Counted from the stretch's first letter, positions 21,179 through 33,607 are shown. The stretch: 64,000 nt of DNA from Salticus scenicus (GCA_963930645.1 OZ005662.1:78027841-78091840), one strand, 5' to 3'. Notes: generated from the sequence alone by a model not told the origin. Program-made: numbers and translations.

Positions 21179-23600
21179 TTAAATAAAAAGGTTAAAAGAT
21201 GAAAAATATATTAAACTTTCTTAAACAGTCAAGAAAAAAATATATAGGTTTGGATTTTTCATAATCTTCAAAACTGGTAAATGCACAAAAAAAGAAAAAA
21301 AAAAAAAAAAAAAAAAAAAGAGGAACAAAATATATGTTCTAAGTTTTAATCCTATTTGTATATACATATAACAAACATATCATGAAAAACGACAGTTTTT
21401 TGAGTGACGCAAGCGGAGGGACAAACGGGACGCTGCGAGCTCATACATACGGCTGAACTCATATATACGGCTAGTTTGACATCAAAGACATTTGTAAAAG
21501 CCGACACTTAATATCTCAGAAAATATGCCATATTTTGTTCTGATCTTTTCAAAATAATCTTTTATCATCGGTCTTAATCTACCTTGAAAATTTTACATTT
21601 CTACATGCAATATGTTTTGAGATCTGAATCTCAATTTTAAGCCAAAATGGGAAAACGGTTGGTGTAATAAACTGGAATTCTGAAAAGTATCTCTAAAACG
21701 GCTTGAAGGATTTTCATATAATTAATATATATTGTTAATAGGATCTTTCTGAATCTAGTAACGTTTTCGTTTTTTTTCAGGAAAATTCTTGTTTTTTATA
21801 TAAATCGCTTTAAATATGGAACTATATTACTCCGCCAATTACATGTGTTTCTTCGGGTGAAAACTCTGTTATGCGGTTCTTACTTGTGAGGTATGAGGGC
21901 TGGTTAATTGACCGACTTCAATGCAGTCAATGAATTATTTAGATTTTTTTTAACGCAAAAGTACTTTAATACATGTTTAAAATATTTATTGTATGTATAC
22001 TAAGTCAAATTCACTTAAATATATTTTCTCTTCTGTTATGAAAAAAAATATTTTTGATTTTAAAATTTCATATTTAGTCAAAAAAATATTTTAAATAAGG
22101 AAGTATTTTGTAATTTTAGATATTCCATTTTATGATAATAATGATGAATTTACAATTTTTAAAGCGAAAAAATTTTTAATCATTCATGAACATCGATTTT
22201 ATAATAGCTCAATGATTTGTGATTCATATTCATGTATCATTCCGCGCCGAGAATGGAAAAAAACAGCAAATAGAGTTTTGGCGCCATCTATCTTTTTTTA
22301 TTTAAAACATACACTTCCGTAAATACATATATACATATTTTTTCTTTTTAAAAATTAAAAAACCCTTTTGAAAATACAGTTAGAGTTTATACATTTATTT
22401 ATTTTTTAGACTTTAAAATGATACATATTTTAAATATTAACATAATCAATTTTTTTATTATTATTTAAAGCAATAATGACTAGGGGATGAAACAGTGCTT
22501 ACACTGTTTATTAGAAATAACATTATTTCATGAATTTTATTAAAATTCATGAAAAATATGTCAAATATCAATTATTAAAAAACACGTCAAAATAAATAAA
22601 TAACATCTTTACTTTGAAACCCATAATAATGTATTTAAAAAATATCATTCTTTCTTTTATTTTTTTAATTAATTAATTTCTGCATGAAAAGTTCTATTTC
22701 ATAAATATATTTACAATTACAATAAACAAAAAATCCTCCTTTAATTTTAAATAACTATTTCTACCTGTTTCTAAACAAGGTTTTTTTTTTTTTGTTAAGG
22801 GGAAAGAAAATAATAATAATAATAAAAGTTAAATAAATATGTAATGATTTTAATGTAAACTACTAGATGGCGCCACTGCATTTATTTATTTTTCTTCATT
22901 TTTTTTTTTAAAGCTTAACTTATATTTTCCATAAAATTTTTCTTCAGGTGATTTTATCTTATTTTTAAATTATAGAAATATAAAGCTTAATTTATATTTT
23001 GTCTATTTTTCCCCAAAACCTTTTATATGAAAATATATATGAAGTAATTTTTACTTGCAATTTTGATGAAAATTTAAATTGTGAATATTGGAGCCTACTT
23101 AGCCTCAAAAGGGGAAACAAAGTATACAAATTTCCATTTTTAACATTTACTTGATTTTTTTTTTTTTTTTTTTTTAGAGTTTGAGAATCCCAGTCAATAA
23201 ATTTTTCTAGTGCGAAGCTTCTACATTTTGTTTCCAAGTGGCAGACTACTTGAAAATTTGTCAGTGTGATAAAGTTTGAAATACTGAATTAATTCAAACT
23301 AAATTTGTAGTGTAGATTTATCTTAGAAATGTATTTAATATGTTCATTTGCCAACTTAATCTACCCTCTTGTTTCCCTGTGCTATAGCACACTGAAAATT
23401 TCAAATTTACATTAGAAAGGTTTTATGAACCGATTTGCTTAAAACTCCATATATACAAGCCTTCATTAATAAATCCACTAAGTCCATTAATAAATTGTAG
23501 CTGCCATTTTGAAAAAAAAAATGGTGGCAACTTCATAAGAAAAGATAAAATAGTTTACCTTTCCTACGAGCCAGAAGGACTTATTTTAATTTTTTGATCA
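20450..23600. other. gene-free stretch with simple repeats
   Basis: There is an (AAT)n run at 21133-21177 and poly-A runs near 20670 and 21297-21319. A slightly GC-richer patch lies at 21400-21480 (tgacgcaagcggaggg...). Two inverted 'tggcgccatcta' motifs sit at 22276 and 22867. No gene or closed mobile element could be supported. Confidence 0.4.
21133..21177. repeat. (AAT)n microsatellite
   Basis: About 15 consecutive AAT units. Confidence 0.95.
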
Positions 23601-23620
23601 ATAACCACTAAAAAGTAATG

Positions 23621-24486
23621 ATATCAGTTCAAAAAAACCCTTAACGGCTTAAATTTTGTGACGCCGCTACTTTATGGCTATAAGAATTTGAAACACGAGT
23701 CTTAAAAAAAATAATGATATCAAATTTTAAGTGACGCTTTGCAATTAGTTTAAGTATACATAGATTTTCTTATTTGATCATTTACTTTTATCTCTTATTT
23801 ATATTTATAATGCAAACGTAATATTTTTAACTTCAAGATCAGACAGATATATAAAATACACTCACTTATAAAAAAAAAATAATAATAATATCATAGTATC
23901 CAATTAAGTGAAAATTTGCTCAAAGAGGTAGTGTGACGTAAAGAAAACATTTACACAAATTTTACTTGCAGTTTTGGATAGCGTGACGCAAAAGATAAAT
24001 TATTGAAATAAATAATTTTACTTTATAATGCAAACTCAGTAAAAGTATAATTATTTGACAGTATATTTGAAAATTAAAAGCACTGTTTAAATGTGTAAAT
24101 ATACTTTATTAGACAAAACAAAGGTAATTTTAATGGAATCTAAAAACATATCTTTTAAAATAACACCGAGGTGCCACTGGAATTTTTATATAATTCCTTT
24201 TAAAACTGTTATTTTGAATTTGAAATGAGAATGAAAAAGCATCAGTAAGTGTATTTTATATATCTGTCTGATCTTGAAGTTAAAAATATTACGTTTGCAT
24301 TATAAATATAAATAAAAGATAAAAGTAAATGATCAAATAAGAAAAACTATGTATACTTTAACTAATTGCAAAGCGTCACTTAAAATTTGATATTATTATT
24401 TTTAAGACTCATGTTTCAAATTCTTATAGCCATAAAGTAGCGGCGTCACAAACTTTATGCCGTTAATGTTTTTTTTTTAACTGATA
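23621..24486. mobile_element. long inverted-repeat (foldback) element
   Basis: Arms at 23621-23877 and 24244-24486 are inverted copies of each other over about 245 bp. Both contain 'gtgacgccgctactttatgg' or its complement, and both carry 'cagacagatatataaaat' or its complement. The 366-bp spacer contains two more 'tgacg' motifs but no coding sequence. Outer ends are ATATCAGTT and its inverse. The superfamily is undetermined. Confidence 0.75.
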
Positions 24487-24489
24487 TAT

Positions 24490-25130
24490 GTATTAAGATA
24501 GTTTTGCTCTGTTTCATAGAATAAAAGAAATTTTTATTAGTTGCTCAAACTATCTTATGTTTTTATTCACAATTTTCTACTAAATGGTGGTACAAATGTT
24601 ATAGAGAAATTAAACTGCTTAAACTGGAAACTGACTTATTTTATGCTCACATAAAACTTATTGTAGGATTCTTATAAAACTTATGTGTATTAAAATTTAA
24701 GAGGAGTTGCTATAATTGCTTGAGGTTTAAAATATTCCAAACAGTTGGGAGTTAAAAAAAAAGAAAAATTGTGTAGTGTAGTGGCAATTATCTGACTAAT
24801 CCAAAATTTTCAATTGAATTACAGCTTTAAATGTTTTATAAATAAATATATAATATTTAAATTAAGTTCTGAGGGGGAAAAATGGTGTGTTTCATACAGA
24901 AAAGTATTTCAAATAAAACTGATTTTAAAAATTTTCAAACTTTTTTGTATTGTACTTTGCAATTGTTAAAATATAAGCCCTTAACTTTCACCTTAAACTG
25001 TAATAATATGGTTATTTTATAGAGTTGAAGAAAGAAACACCAGATTATTACACTCAATGGAATTCGTGTTTTAATATAAGATTTTTCTTTAAAAGTTTTA
25101 AATTTCTTATTGATTACAAGAATTTGGTAA
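24490..25130. other. no recognised content
   Basis: AT-rich sequence without supported features. A 91-codon minus-strand frame (24935-25210) has no recognisable domain and runs into the following repeat. Confidence 0.4.
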
Positions 25131-25267
25131 ATATTGCCATATATCATCAAATATATCGTCATTGTATAATAACCTAAAAATGTCTGTAACATAATTTTAA
25201 TCAAGAGCATTAAAGTATAAATTATGATTTTTAGTAATCATTGAAGGATATTAGAATGTTGTATATA

Positions 25268-25682
25268 CCACACGGCGACTTACATCCCTAAGACGCGTAT
25301 AAAAATGAATAAATATCTATAAAATGTGAAAAATGATCCATTAGGCTTCCATAAACATCCTACTGATATCTATTAGCACGACAAATGTCACTCTTTTTTA
25401 CATCCATTAGATGCCTGTTGAATATCCAAATATCCAGTAATTGGATTATTACATCTAATAGAAATTGGAAATATTTAAATCTTGTTTTTATCTAACATGT
25501 TACATCTATTAGATATCGAAAAAGCCACGTCTAAATTTCGTCTACATTTAAACATCTAATAGATATCTATAATTATTACAGGATATCCAGGACATTTAAT
25601 GGACATTCTTAAGATATTTTCTACGTTTTATGGAACAATTGGATTTAATTTAGTTGTCTATTGGATATAAGTGGCTGTGTGG
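25268..25682. mobile_element. CCACACAGCCACTTA MITE, copy 1
   Basis: A 415-bp element from CCACACGGCGACTTACATCC to the inverted GGATATAAGTGGCTGTGTGG, with TATA on both sides. The interior is full of 'acatctaatagatat' variants, many in inverted order. It has no coding capacity. Confidence 0.75.
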
Positions 25683-25690
25683 TATACACC

Positions 25691-25887
25691 CATAGCTGCC
25701 AATATTTTAATTTATTCCGGAGTCTTTTTAGCCCCGCCTTTATTTAGTACCACTTATTTTTTTAAAGTAATTTTATGTTATTTTATTGAAGTTATATATT
25801 GAAAAAAAAAATTCTATAAGTAAAGTGGTGCGAATTAAAGGCGGGGCTAAAAGTACTCCGGAATAAATTAAAATATTGGCAGCTATG
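25691..25887. mobile_element. palindromic MITE with 6-bp target repeat
   Basis: A 197-bp element whose ends CATAGCTGCCAATATTTTAA continue as inverted arms to about 'agccccgccttta'. An exact TACACC repeat flanks it (25685-25690 and 25888-25893). A 6-bp duplication is uncommon among DNA transposons. Confidence 0.75.
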
Positions 25888-26046
25888 TACACCATATATC
25901 AGCTGTGTGGTATATTGCCATATATCATCAAATATCTCGCCATTGTATAATAACATAAAAACGTCTGTAATATAATTTTAATCAAGAGCATTAAAGTACA
26001 AATTATGATTTTTAGTAATCATTGAAGGATATTAGAATGTTGTATC

Positions 26047-26463
26047 CCACACAGCCACTTACATCCATAAGACGCGTATAAAAATTAATAAATATCAATA
26101 AAAGTTGAAAAATGATCCATTCAATTTCTATAATCATCCTACAAATATCTCTTATCACGAAAAATTCCACACTTTTTTACATCCATTATAGATGTCTGGT
26201 GAATATACAAATATCCAACAGTTGGACTTATTACATCTAATAGATATTGAAAATATCTAAATCTTGTTTTTATCTCTAACATGTTACATCTATTAGATAT
26301 CGAAGAAGCCACGTCTAAATTTCGTTTACATTTAATCTAATAGATGTCTATAATTAGTACAGGATATCCAGGACTTTTAATGGACAATCTTAAGATATTT
26401 TGTAACTTTTTATGAATTACTGAATGTAATTTAGATATCTAATGGATATAAGTGGTTGCGTGG
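26047..26463. mobile_element. CCACACAGCCACTTA MITE, copy 2
   Basis: This 417-bp copy arose by the local duplication. The ends are CCACACAGCCACTTACATCC and GGATATAAGTGGTTGCGTGG. It differs from copy 1 by scattered substitutions and small indels. Confidence 0.75.
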
Positions 26464-26469
26464 GGAACT

Positions 26470-26875
26470 TCTTAATTACCTGAAGTACATCATCACACTT
26501 CAATCCTTAAATAGAATAACTTTTAGTAATATATTTAATATTATATTCTGAAATAAATACAGAGAAATACGCAATATAAGGGAAAACACCAATTTAAAGT
26601 AGTTCTAATATAACTTTTTTTAAAGCACGTTATGTACCGGCTACAACCAAAATAATAGTTTCATTACTTTTATTGATAAATAACTAAATTAAGCATATAA
26701 ATTTAAATTAATATCACCCAGTAAATCTAGTATGATATTTCATTCAGTAAAAATCATTTATTAAATTATTGAATTATTTTCCATTATAAATGCAAACGAT
26801 TTTTATCTGACAAAATTATATATCACTAAATGCCAAAAGAAAGTAAATTTTTTGCAATTATCAAAAGAAAATACG
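26470..26875. other. no recognised content
   Basis: AT-rich sequence without supported features. Confidence 0.4.
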
Positions 26876-26879
26876 TTTT

Positions 26880-27515
26880 TTTTTTTTTTTTTTTTTTTCA
26901 AATCGATAACTTTGTTTTAAATTATCACAGATCTATAGTTCAACCATTCATTTTAAAGGTATTGACGAGATCTTTCGAAAGATACCCATACTAAAAATTT
27001 ACTCCCATGTGGTGTACTTCCCCCCCCCCCCCAGAGGAGGAAGTGATGCTTCCACATGCACAATTTTTTTCCTAGTTAACTAGTACTATTACCAATAATT
27101 CATGTTAATTTTACAATCACACGTTTAAAATAACTCTCATTATGTACATTTATACGAAATTTTGTCCTATACTGCCATATTAAAAATTTAGAAAAAAATG
27201 TGATCACAGTGCCACCTTTTGTGCAAATGTTCCAGAAATCTAATCAACACTAGTTTATGTCAGGGTTCATGTCAGTACCAAATTTGGTAAAATTTCGTTC
27301 ATTGATTCGTGATATACAGCGTCCACAAAATTTGTGATACACACATACACAGACACACAGACAGACTGACAGATATTTTCTAAAAATAATCAAATCGAGT
27401 TCAGAGTATCCCAAAACGTGTAAATCCATCGAAAACTGGAGTTCGAAAATTTTCACGAATCGAAAAATATATGCATATAGAAAAAAGTAAAAAGGTGAAA
27501 TTCATTTCAACGTTT
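26880..27515 (+). repeat. dispersed repeat with poly-C tract
   Basis: The order is: T-tract, 'tcgataactttgttttaaat', a 'tttcgaaagatacccat' block, a 14-base C run near 27020, 'attatgtacatttatacgaa', 'atacagcgtccacaaaattt', a CAGACAGACTGACAG run, and a tail 'aaagtaaaaaggtgaaa'. The inverse of the first part is at 50810-51475 and a collinear copy is at 58640-59190. It looks like a non-coding interspersed element of about 630 bp. No polymerase-III boxes or inverted ends were found. Confidence 0.6.
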
Positions 27516-27519
27516 TTAC

Positions 27520-28490
27520 TCATAGTAGCATTGTAAAAATTTATTGTTGAAAATAAAACTCTTTTCTACCGTTAAAACATTTTATTTGTTCTGAAGATAA
27601 CGCCGTACGTCATTTATTAAAAAGTTTAAATTGAGACTTTAGGACATCTTATACGTCCTTATGTCGTTTTAAACAAATGACCGAATCATGTTTCTAATTA
27701 AAGTTTTGAATAGATGTTCAGCTCATTTATTTAGTGCACAGAAGATAAATTTGTAGAAACCAGATGATTTAGAAAATGATCCTAATGAGACGGAATGTTT
27801 TATTCAACAAATCAGATTTCTGTTTGAGAATAAGTAGCAAACAAGTTCACTTTATTTGTTTTTACCATTATCTAGGAACCCGTTAGTTCATATTCTTTGG
27901 AAAGCAATTCAAGAGAACTGACTGTTTATGCACTGTAAAATTAACTTAAGATTTTCTTCTAAATTAAAAACATCCAATAAATAGCCTTTTCATTAATTTG
28001 TTATTGTTGAAATTTTTTTTTATATTTACTAATTCATGCATATACATTTTGATTAAATTAGACATGCTGTAAAATTTGTATATTTTGAAAGTAATATATT
28101 TATTTTAATTAGTTTCGAATGAATTTAATATGCGGTAACTATAGAATATTTTTTTCTTCTTATTATTTTTTTCTAGTTATTATTAGTACGGGGATATTAA
28201 TTTGAAATTTGTGATACAAAAACGCTGTAAAATTACGATCTGAAATAAAACTCTGTGTTTAAGTAACTGTGGTGTTTGCTTCTAAGGTTTTAAAAGATGT
28301 TTTGGAAATGATTTTTTATATCTAGAATTAAAAAAAAAAATGTATTTTGATATTATTTATGGCCTTGGTGAAATGAAATATATCATATACATCTAACTTC
28401 GATCGTTTTTAATCCATCATACTATTATTATTATTACTATTAAACTTTTAAAAAATATATCATTTCACGCGACTTTTTTCCAGTTTTGTC
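27520..28490. other. no recognised content
   Basis: AT-rich sequence. No coding, tandem or inverted structure is supported. Confidence 0.4.
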
Positions 28491-28492
28491 TA

Positions 28493-28641
28493 CACTGTAA
28501 AAAATATGCCCTATTTGCTGCCAGAAATTCTCTGTAATTTGAGAAAATACGTTCTGACAACATAATGTTTTCGTAAATTATTCGTATTTTTTCAAATTAC
28601 CGAGAATTTCTGGCAGCAAATAGGACATATATTTTACAGTG
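28493..28641. mobile_element. CACTGT foldback MITE, subfamily A
   Basis: A full-length 149-bp palindrome with CACTGTAAAAAATATGCCC at the left, TTTTACAGTG at the right, and TA on both sides. This is one of the cleanest examples of a TA target duplication for the family. Confidence 0.9.
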
Positions 28642-29051
28642 TAAGCATCAAATTATCATTACCACATAAATAACAGAGCATTTTAATCCAATACCGTGGT
28701 TTAGAGACATAACATTTTATGTATCATCGCTTCCAATAAAGAAAATTTTATACGCAAAAATTCGGTCGTCAAAAGATTATTTTTAATCAAATATTAACAC
28801 ATCCTCAATACTGTCTCATTAGGTCTTCTATTTTTCAACACAGTTCAATGCTCTAAGAATTTCCGGAAGTTTAAATAAAATTCAAAATGATCTGAAATAT
28901 GAAAAAAAAAAACTATTAGCGTAGAATTTTAATTTTTAGATAATTGTTTTTAGTTAAAAGTTTTTAAAATTTAATTTATATTAATTTTAAAATAAATAGT
29001 GTTTTTGCAGTAAAAGAATAATACTGAATTGTTAATACTTAGGGAGAAGTA

Positions 29052-29200
29052 CACTGTAAAACATGTGTCCTATTTGCTGATAGAAATTCTCTGTAATTTG
29101 AGAAAACACGCGTAATTTACGAAAAAATTACGTTGTCAGAACGTATTTTCTCAAACTACAGAGAATTTCTGGGAGCAAATAGGACATAATTTTTGCAGTG
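29052..29200. mobile_element. CACTGT foldback MITE, subfamily A
   Basis: A 149-bp palindrome from CACTGTAAAACATGTGTCC to TTTTTGCAGTG. It is followed after a single base by a subfamily B copy. Confidence 0.9.
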
Positions 29201-29201
29201 T

Positions 29202-29350
29202 CACCGTTAAAAAAAAAAGCAACTTTGCTGCCATAAATTCTCTGTAATTACAGAAAAATACGTTTTGTCAACGTAATTTTTCCGTAATTTACGATTTCTT
29301 CTCAAATTACAGAGAATTTCTGGCAGTAAAGTTGCATTTTTTTAACAGTG
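29202..29350. mobile_element. CACTGT foldback MITE, subfamily B
   Basis: A 149-bp palindrome with 'caactttgctgcc' tips and the shared core, ending TTTTTTTAACAGTG. It abuts the subfamily A copy. Confidence 0.9.
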
Positions 29351-29359
29351 AGGTGAATA

Positions 29360-30310
29360 TGGAATATACTATTTCTGTTTGAACTCACAATAAGAAACTA
29401 GTACTTTGGATCTTTTGTGGAATCTTTTAATATGCTTTGGTGATTTTTTTTCCTCTTAAAAAAAAAAAAAAAAAGAGTTTAGGTACATTATTATTAAAGT
29501 GAAATAAAAAAGTTTTTTTTTTTTTTTTTTTTTTTTTTTTGCCGGGGGGGTGGAGGAATATGGGCCAATCGGGTAATATGGAATAATTATGAAATGAAAT
29601 ATGGCATACAAATTTCTTAAATGGATAATAGGAAATAGGGTAGTATTTTTGCAGAATGTCATGAATAACTGCAAAATAATCATTTTATTTTGGAATTTAT
29701 TATTAAAAAATAAACCGTGTCGAAAGATATATTGGCATTCAAGTTCTAAAAAAATTACAAATAATATGGAAATGTTCGTATTATATATTCCCCGAATCGA
29801 TATCTTGAAGAAGAAATCAAACTCATCCACCTGTTTGTAGGTGTAAGATCATGGGAATCAAACTACTAACTAACTCTACTCCCCTACCGGAAATGACGCA
29901 AGGACCCCTTTTACTGCTTCGTAATTAGATTACAGAATTCTTATACTTACCTCAAAAAATTGTAAATCTCGAAAAACTAAGGAAGTTGTATGACACAATA
30001 ACTGCTCTTCTCACTGAGAAAGGTAAACTACCATTTATATTTGAGGCCTAGTGAAGATAGTACCGATAAATTGCAGCTCCGTACGTGTGAGATATAATGG
30101 TATTCCAATTTATCAGATTAATCTGTTTTCTAAATTGTTTCCGTATTTGTTCCAAGAAAGAACCAATTAAAATCGTTTAAACTTCTGTAATATAAAATAT
30201 GTTATAAAAAATAAGTTTCATTTAAGAAATAATTGTTTGAAAATTTTTACTTTGTATTTAAATATCTAATAAAAACATACATGTACTAAAAATTGTAATA
30301 AAAATATTTC
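29360..30310. other. gene-free stretch with homopolymer tracts
   Basis: There is an A-run near 29459-29474, a T-run of about 27 bases at 29514-29540 followed by 'gccggggggg', then plain AT-rich sequence. The 124-codon minus frame (29456-29830) begins and ends in these homopolymers and is not credible as a gene. Confidence 0.45.
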
Positions 30311-30313
30311 TTA

Positions 30314-32101
30314 CTAGCAGGCTTTGCCCGCTTCGCTGGACATTAAACTTAAATGAGTTGTCAAAATGCCATATCTTAATTAATAAACTAAGTTCTCGCT
30401 GTGATTGGTAGAGGTTTTCTCGCTCCCAATATGAGGAGTCTGGGTCCCCACTGTCTTCGGCACAACTTACCCACTTCTTACTTCCCCACCCTCAGCGGGT
30501 GAGTTCGAAGTTTTGCAAAATCCCACTAATGTACATAATGCGTATACTTAATCAATATCCACACACCAAAATTCGCCATTCTAAGATAATTCAAAGCGAA
30601 TTCTAACGGAAAAACGTGTTTTTACACATTTTTATTGCCCTCCGACTCCGAGAAGGGGGGGGGGGGATTTCGAATTTCGTGAAATGCAGTTACAATAAGT
30701 GCCGGATGCATACAAACAATTTACGCTCCAAATTTCGTGACCACAGAAGTCTTTAATAGACAGTATTATAAATACATACTTGCCAACCATCTCATTATGA
30801 ACCGTACAATTTCTAGTGCCCGCCTTCTTTTTTACACCAACAATTTTTTACAGTAATTTTAGTCTTATTTAATCGCAACAAAATTTGCATAAAATAACTC
30901 AAAAATTATAGTGGTGTGAGAAAAGGGGCGTTTTTTCAGGGGTCGTTAACAATTGTACGGTTATTAATGAGATGGTTGGCAAGTATGTAAATAAATAAAT
31001 ACAAAAAGCACAGCTTAAGTATCGGAACCCTTTGGTGACTTTAAATATTTTAAGCCATTTTTGCGATGAACTGAATTGGCTATCTCAATTGTGCAATTAA
31101 AGATCTTGGCGAGAAACGTCCGAGCTACTTCGGTGCCGAATTTCAAATTTTGCCAAAGGGATCCAATACTATAGCTGTCCCATATCGAATCTGGGTTGAA
31201 AACGGAAAAAGGGTAAAATAAATTAGAAATATCAGACCTATATTTATAAATTTGATACCGAATGAAAGGGGCGATTTTGCTGAATCAAAGGGTTCAAACA
31301 GTTTTTCGATGCGACAATTAGATTTTTTAAAAATAACTAAAGTATGAAATTTAAGTGGCAACGGAAAAACGGATAAAGGGAAAAATAAATTAGAAATATC
31401 AGACCTATCATTACAAATTTAGTACCAAATGAAAGAGGTTATTTTTCTGAATCCTGGGGTGTAAACAGTTTTTCGATACGACAATTAGATTTTTTAAAAT
31501 TAACTAAAGTATGAAACTTAGATGGCAACACTTCATTTCAATCTTTTCATAATTTGTAGTGCGAATCACGCGAATACAAAAGTCTTTAACTTAAAAAATT
31601 ATTTTTATATTTTATTTTTCCATTCAAAGCATTTTAGTGAAAAAATATTTATGGCGCATGCGCAGGCGTTTTTTACCCACAATTTAAACACTAATCATAA
31701 TTTTGAAAATTTCTATAGACATAATTCTAAGTTCGGTGAAGACCTAAGTTTCTGCCAAGCGCCGTTGAATTCCGTCCAGCCGTTCTCGAGTGATGCCCGG
31801 ACAAACGTGTTTTAGTCTTTTACCCCCCCAGGGGGGAAAGGGAAGGAATTTCTGAAAAGTTGATAGATATAATTTTAAGTTGGGTGAAGACCTAAATTCC
31901 TGCCGAGCGCCGTTGAATTCCGCCCAGCCGTTCTCAAGTGATGCCCGGACAAAAAAAAGCGACATACGGACACGATGACACACACAGGCAAAATTTTCTG
32001 AAGTCATTTTCGGCTTTCATGGGGTGTAAAACGTGAAGATATCGCAAAATTTTTCGATTCCGACAAATTTACAGACAAAAGTCTGATTTTATTAATATAG
32101 A
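30314..32101 (-). mobile_element. non-autonomous Helitron 3
   Basis: On the minus strand it starts TCTATATTAATAAAATC and ends with the hairpin AGCGGGCAAAGCCTGCT and CTAG. The flanking bases are A before and T after, the classic Helitron target. It is 1788 bp long. It shares a 'gacaattagattttttaaaa' block with Helitrons 1 and 2, here present twice about 167 bp apart (31230-31540). A second internal duplication of about 147 bp carries 'cgccgttgaattccg' (31735-31960). No Rep/helicase sequence is present. A palindromic MITE lies inside. Confidence 0.85.
30779..30983. mobile_element. CTTGCCAACC palindromic MITE, copy 1
   Basis: This 205-bp element has inverted ends CTTGCCAACCATCTCATTA flanked by TA. 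A copy of exactly the same length lies at 47614-47818 in the opposite orientation. It sits inside Helitron 3. Confidence 0.85.
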
Positions 32102-33375
32102 TTTTTCCCAGGAATGAAACAATGAAAATTGCTTAAATAGGTATAAAATATTACTTTTTTTATATATATTTATTAATATTGTTGTTATTATTATTATTGT
32201 TATTATTATTATTATAATATATATATATATATATATATAAACTTTAGAGCTGTAACGACGTTAATTTTACCCTGCGACTTTAATTTTTCACAAAGTTTTA
32301 TATCAATCAATTATTATCGTCAATTTTTATATTTACGCGTGAATTTCTTTTCATAAAAAAAAAAAGAATAAATAAATAAATAAATCAACTCGTAAATGTT
32401 TTTGGCAACAATTAAAAATTAAAATAAATTAAGTATTTTTGTCTAAAAAAAGGCTTCTTCAACTTTTTCGATACTGTCCGTTTCGATACTGATTATTATT
32501 AATTTTCTTTTCTTTTTCTTTTCAAAAAAAAAAAAAAAAAAAAAGTAAATAAATAAATCAACTCGTAAACTTCTTTGGCAACAATTAAAAATTAAAATAA
32601 ATTATGTATTTAGGGCTTCTTCAACTTTTTCGATACTGTCCGTTTCGATACTGATTATTATTAGTTTTGTATTCTTTTCTTTTTCTTACCAAAAAAAAAA
32701 AAAAAAGATTATGATGAAATTCTGGCAAAAGCAGAATTTAGTTCAGTACGGAGGACTATTTTTTTCTTTAAATTATTACATCGCTTTCAAATTATTGAAT
32801 TATATTCTTTTCGATAAATTTTCGATTTCGGTAAATGTTCAACCAATCGTAAAACTGACGACAACGTTTTATCCGTAGATTGAGACTAATAGTCCTCCAT
32901 CATTACACACAAAAAAAAAGTTTAAAAACTCATTAGACTTATGAATGTACTTAAAAAATGTGGTTTTAATATACCTGCTATCGTTTTCAGGCCTGACGCA
33001 TTTGAAGTTGTTCTAACTTATGTAATTATATTTGATAATTTTTATTCATTTTAATTACAGCTAATTTTGTAGATAATTTTTTTTTCTTTATTTCAAAACT
33101 AAATTACTTGGACTTAACAAAGCAAAGAATTCTATTTTAAAATAGTGGTATGCAAAATGCGTAAAAGTTGGCAGCATATAAAGTATTACTTTGTATTATT
33201 TTACAGAATAAAATTAAACTTCCATTAGAAACATTGTTTGATACTTTTTATCAATTGTTCATAATCATGCATACATTAAAAATTTGTGTTATAAAAATTA
33301 TTGAATACAGGATAAAAAAAAAAAAAAAAAAAAAAGGATGAATCATTTTAATTAAAATCTATTCAAAGTTTTACT
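32102..33375. repeat. gene-free stretch with a 171-bp tandem duplication
   Basis: There are (TTA)n and (TA)n runs at 32175-32240. A direct duplication of about 171 bp follows (about 32330-32510 and 32515-32690), recognisable by 'tcaactcgtaaa' at 32386 and 32557 and by 'cgatactgtccgtttcgata' in both units. The latter motif is also related to 'cgatactatctatttcgaaa' in Helitron 1 (5109). Poly-A runs close both units. The remainder to 33375 shows nothing. Confidence 0.6.
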
Positions 33376-33379
33376 CAAA

Positions 33380-33605
33380 CAAATACAGGCATGAACATAC
33401 ACAAACATAGGCAAACACACATAGAAACATACACACCCATAAAAAAACACATACAAAAAGTATAAAAAGCACCACAGAACTGGCGTTTAAAAATAAAAAG
33501 TATAAATACAGTAAAATGCAAAAAGTCGCACCATTTGTTTTGGTTCGAAAGACGGCACGATCCTTCATCAGGCGAATAAAGTATTGCAATCAAAATGATT
33601 TGAGC
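33380..33605 (-). repeat. CTGANGA...GAAAC repeat, inverted copy
   Basis: On the minus strand this reads a 'ttgattgca' start, CCTGATGAAGG, a short stem-forming segment, 'ccaaaac', then 'ttaaacgccag...tgtggtgc' and a CA-rich tail. It is head-to-head with the copy at 33608-33765. Confidence 0.55.
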
Positions 33606-33607
33606 AC

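Larger units (their letters stand above)
25134..26046. repeat. tandem duplication of a MITE-bearing block
   Basis: The segment 'attgccatatatcatcaaat...gttgtat' at 25134-25266 recurs at 25915-26045, and in both places a copy of the same MITE follows. The duplication period is about 780 bp. The two units are unequal because a palindromic element sits only in the first. Confidence 0.75.

Noticed and set aside
29456..29830. 124-codon minus-strand frame
   Set aside because: Both ends consist of poly-Phe/poly-Lys from T and A homopolymers, and the middle shows no motif.
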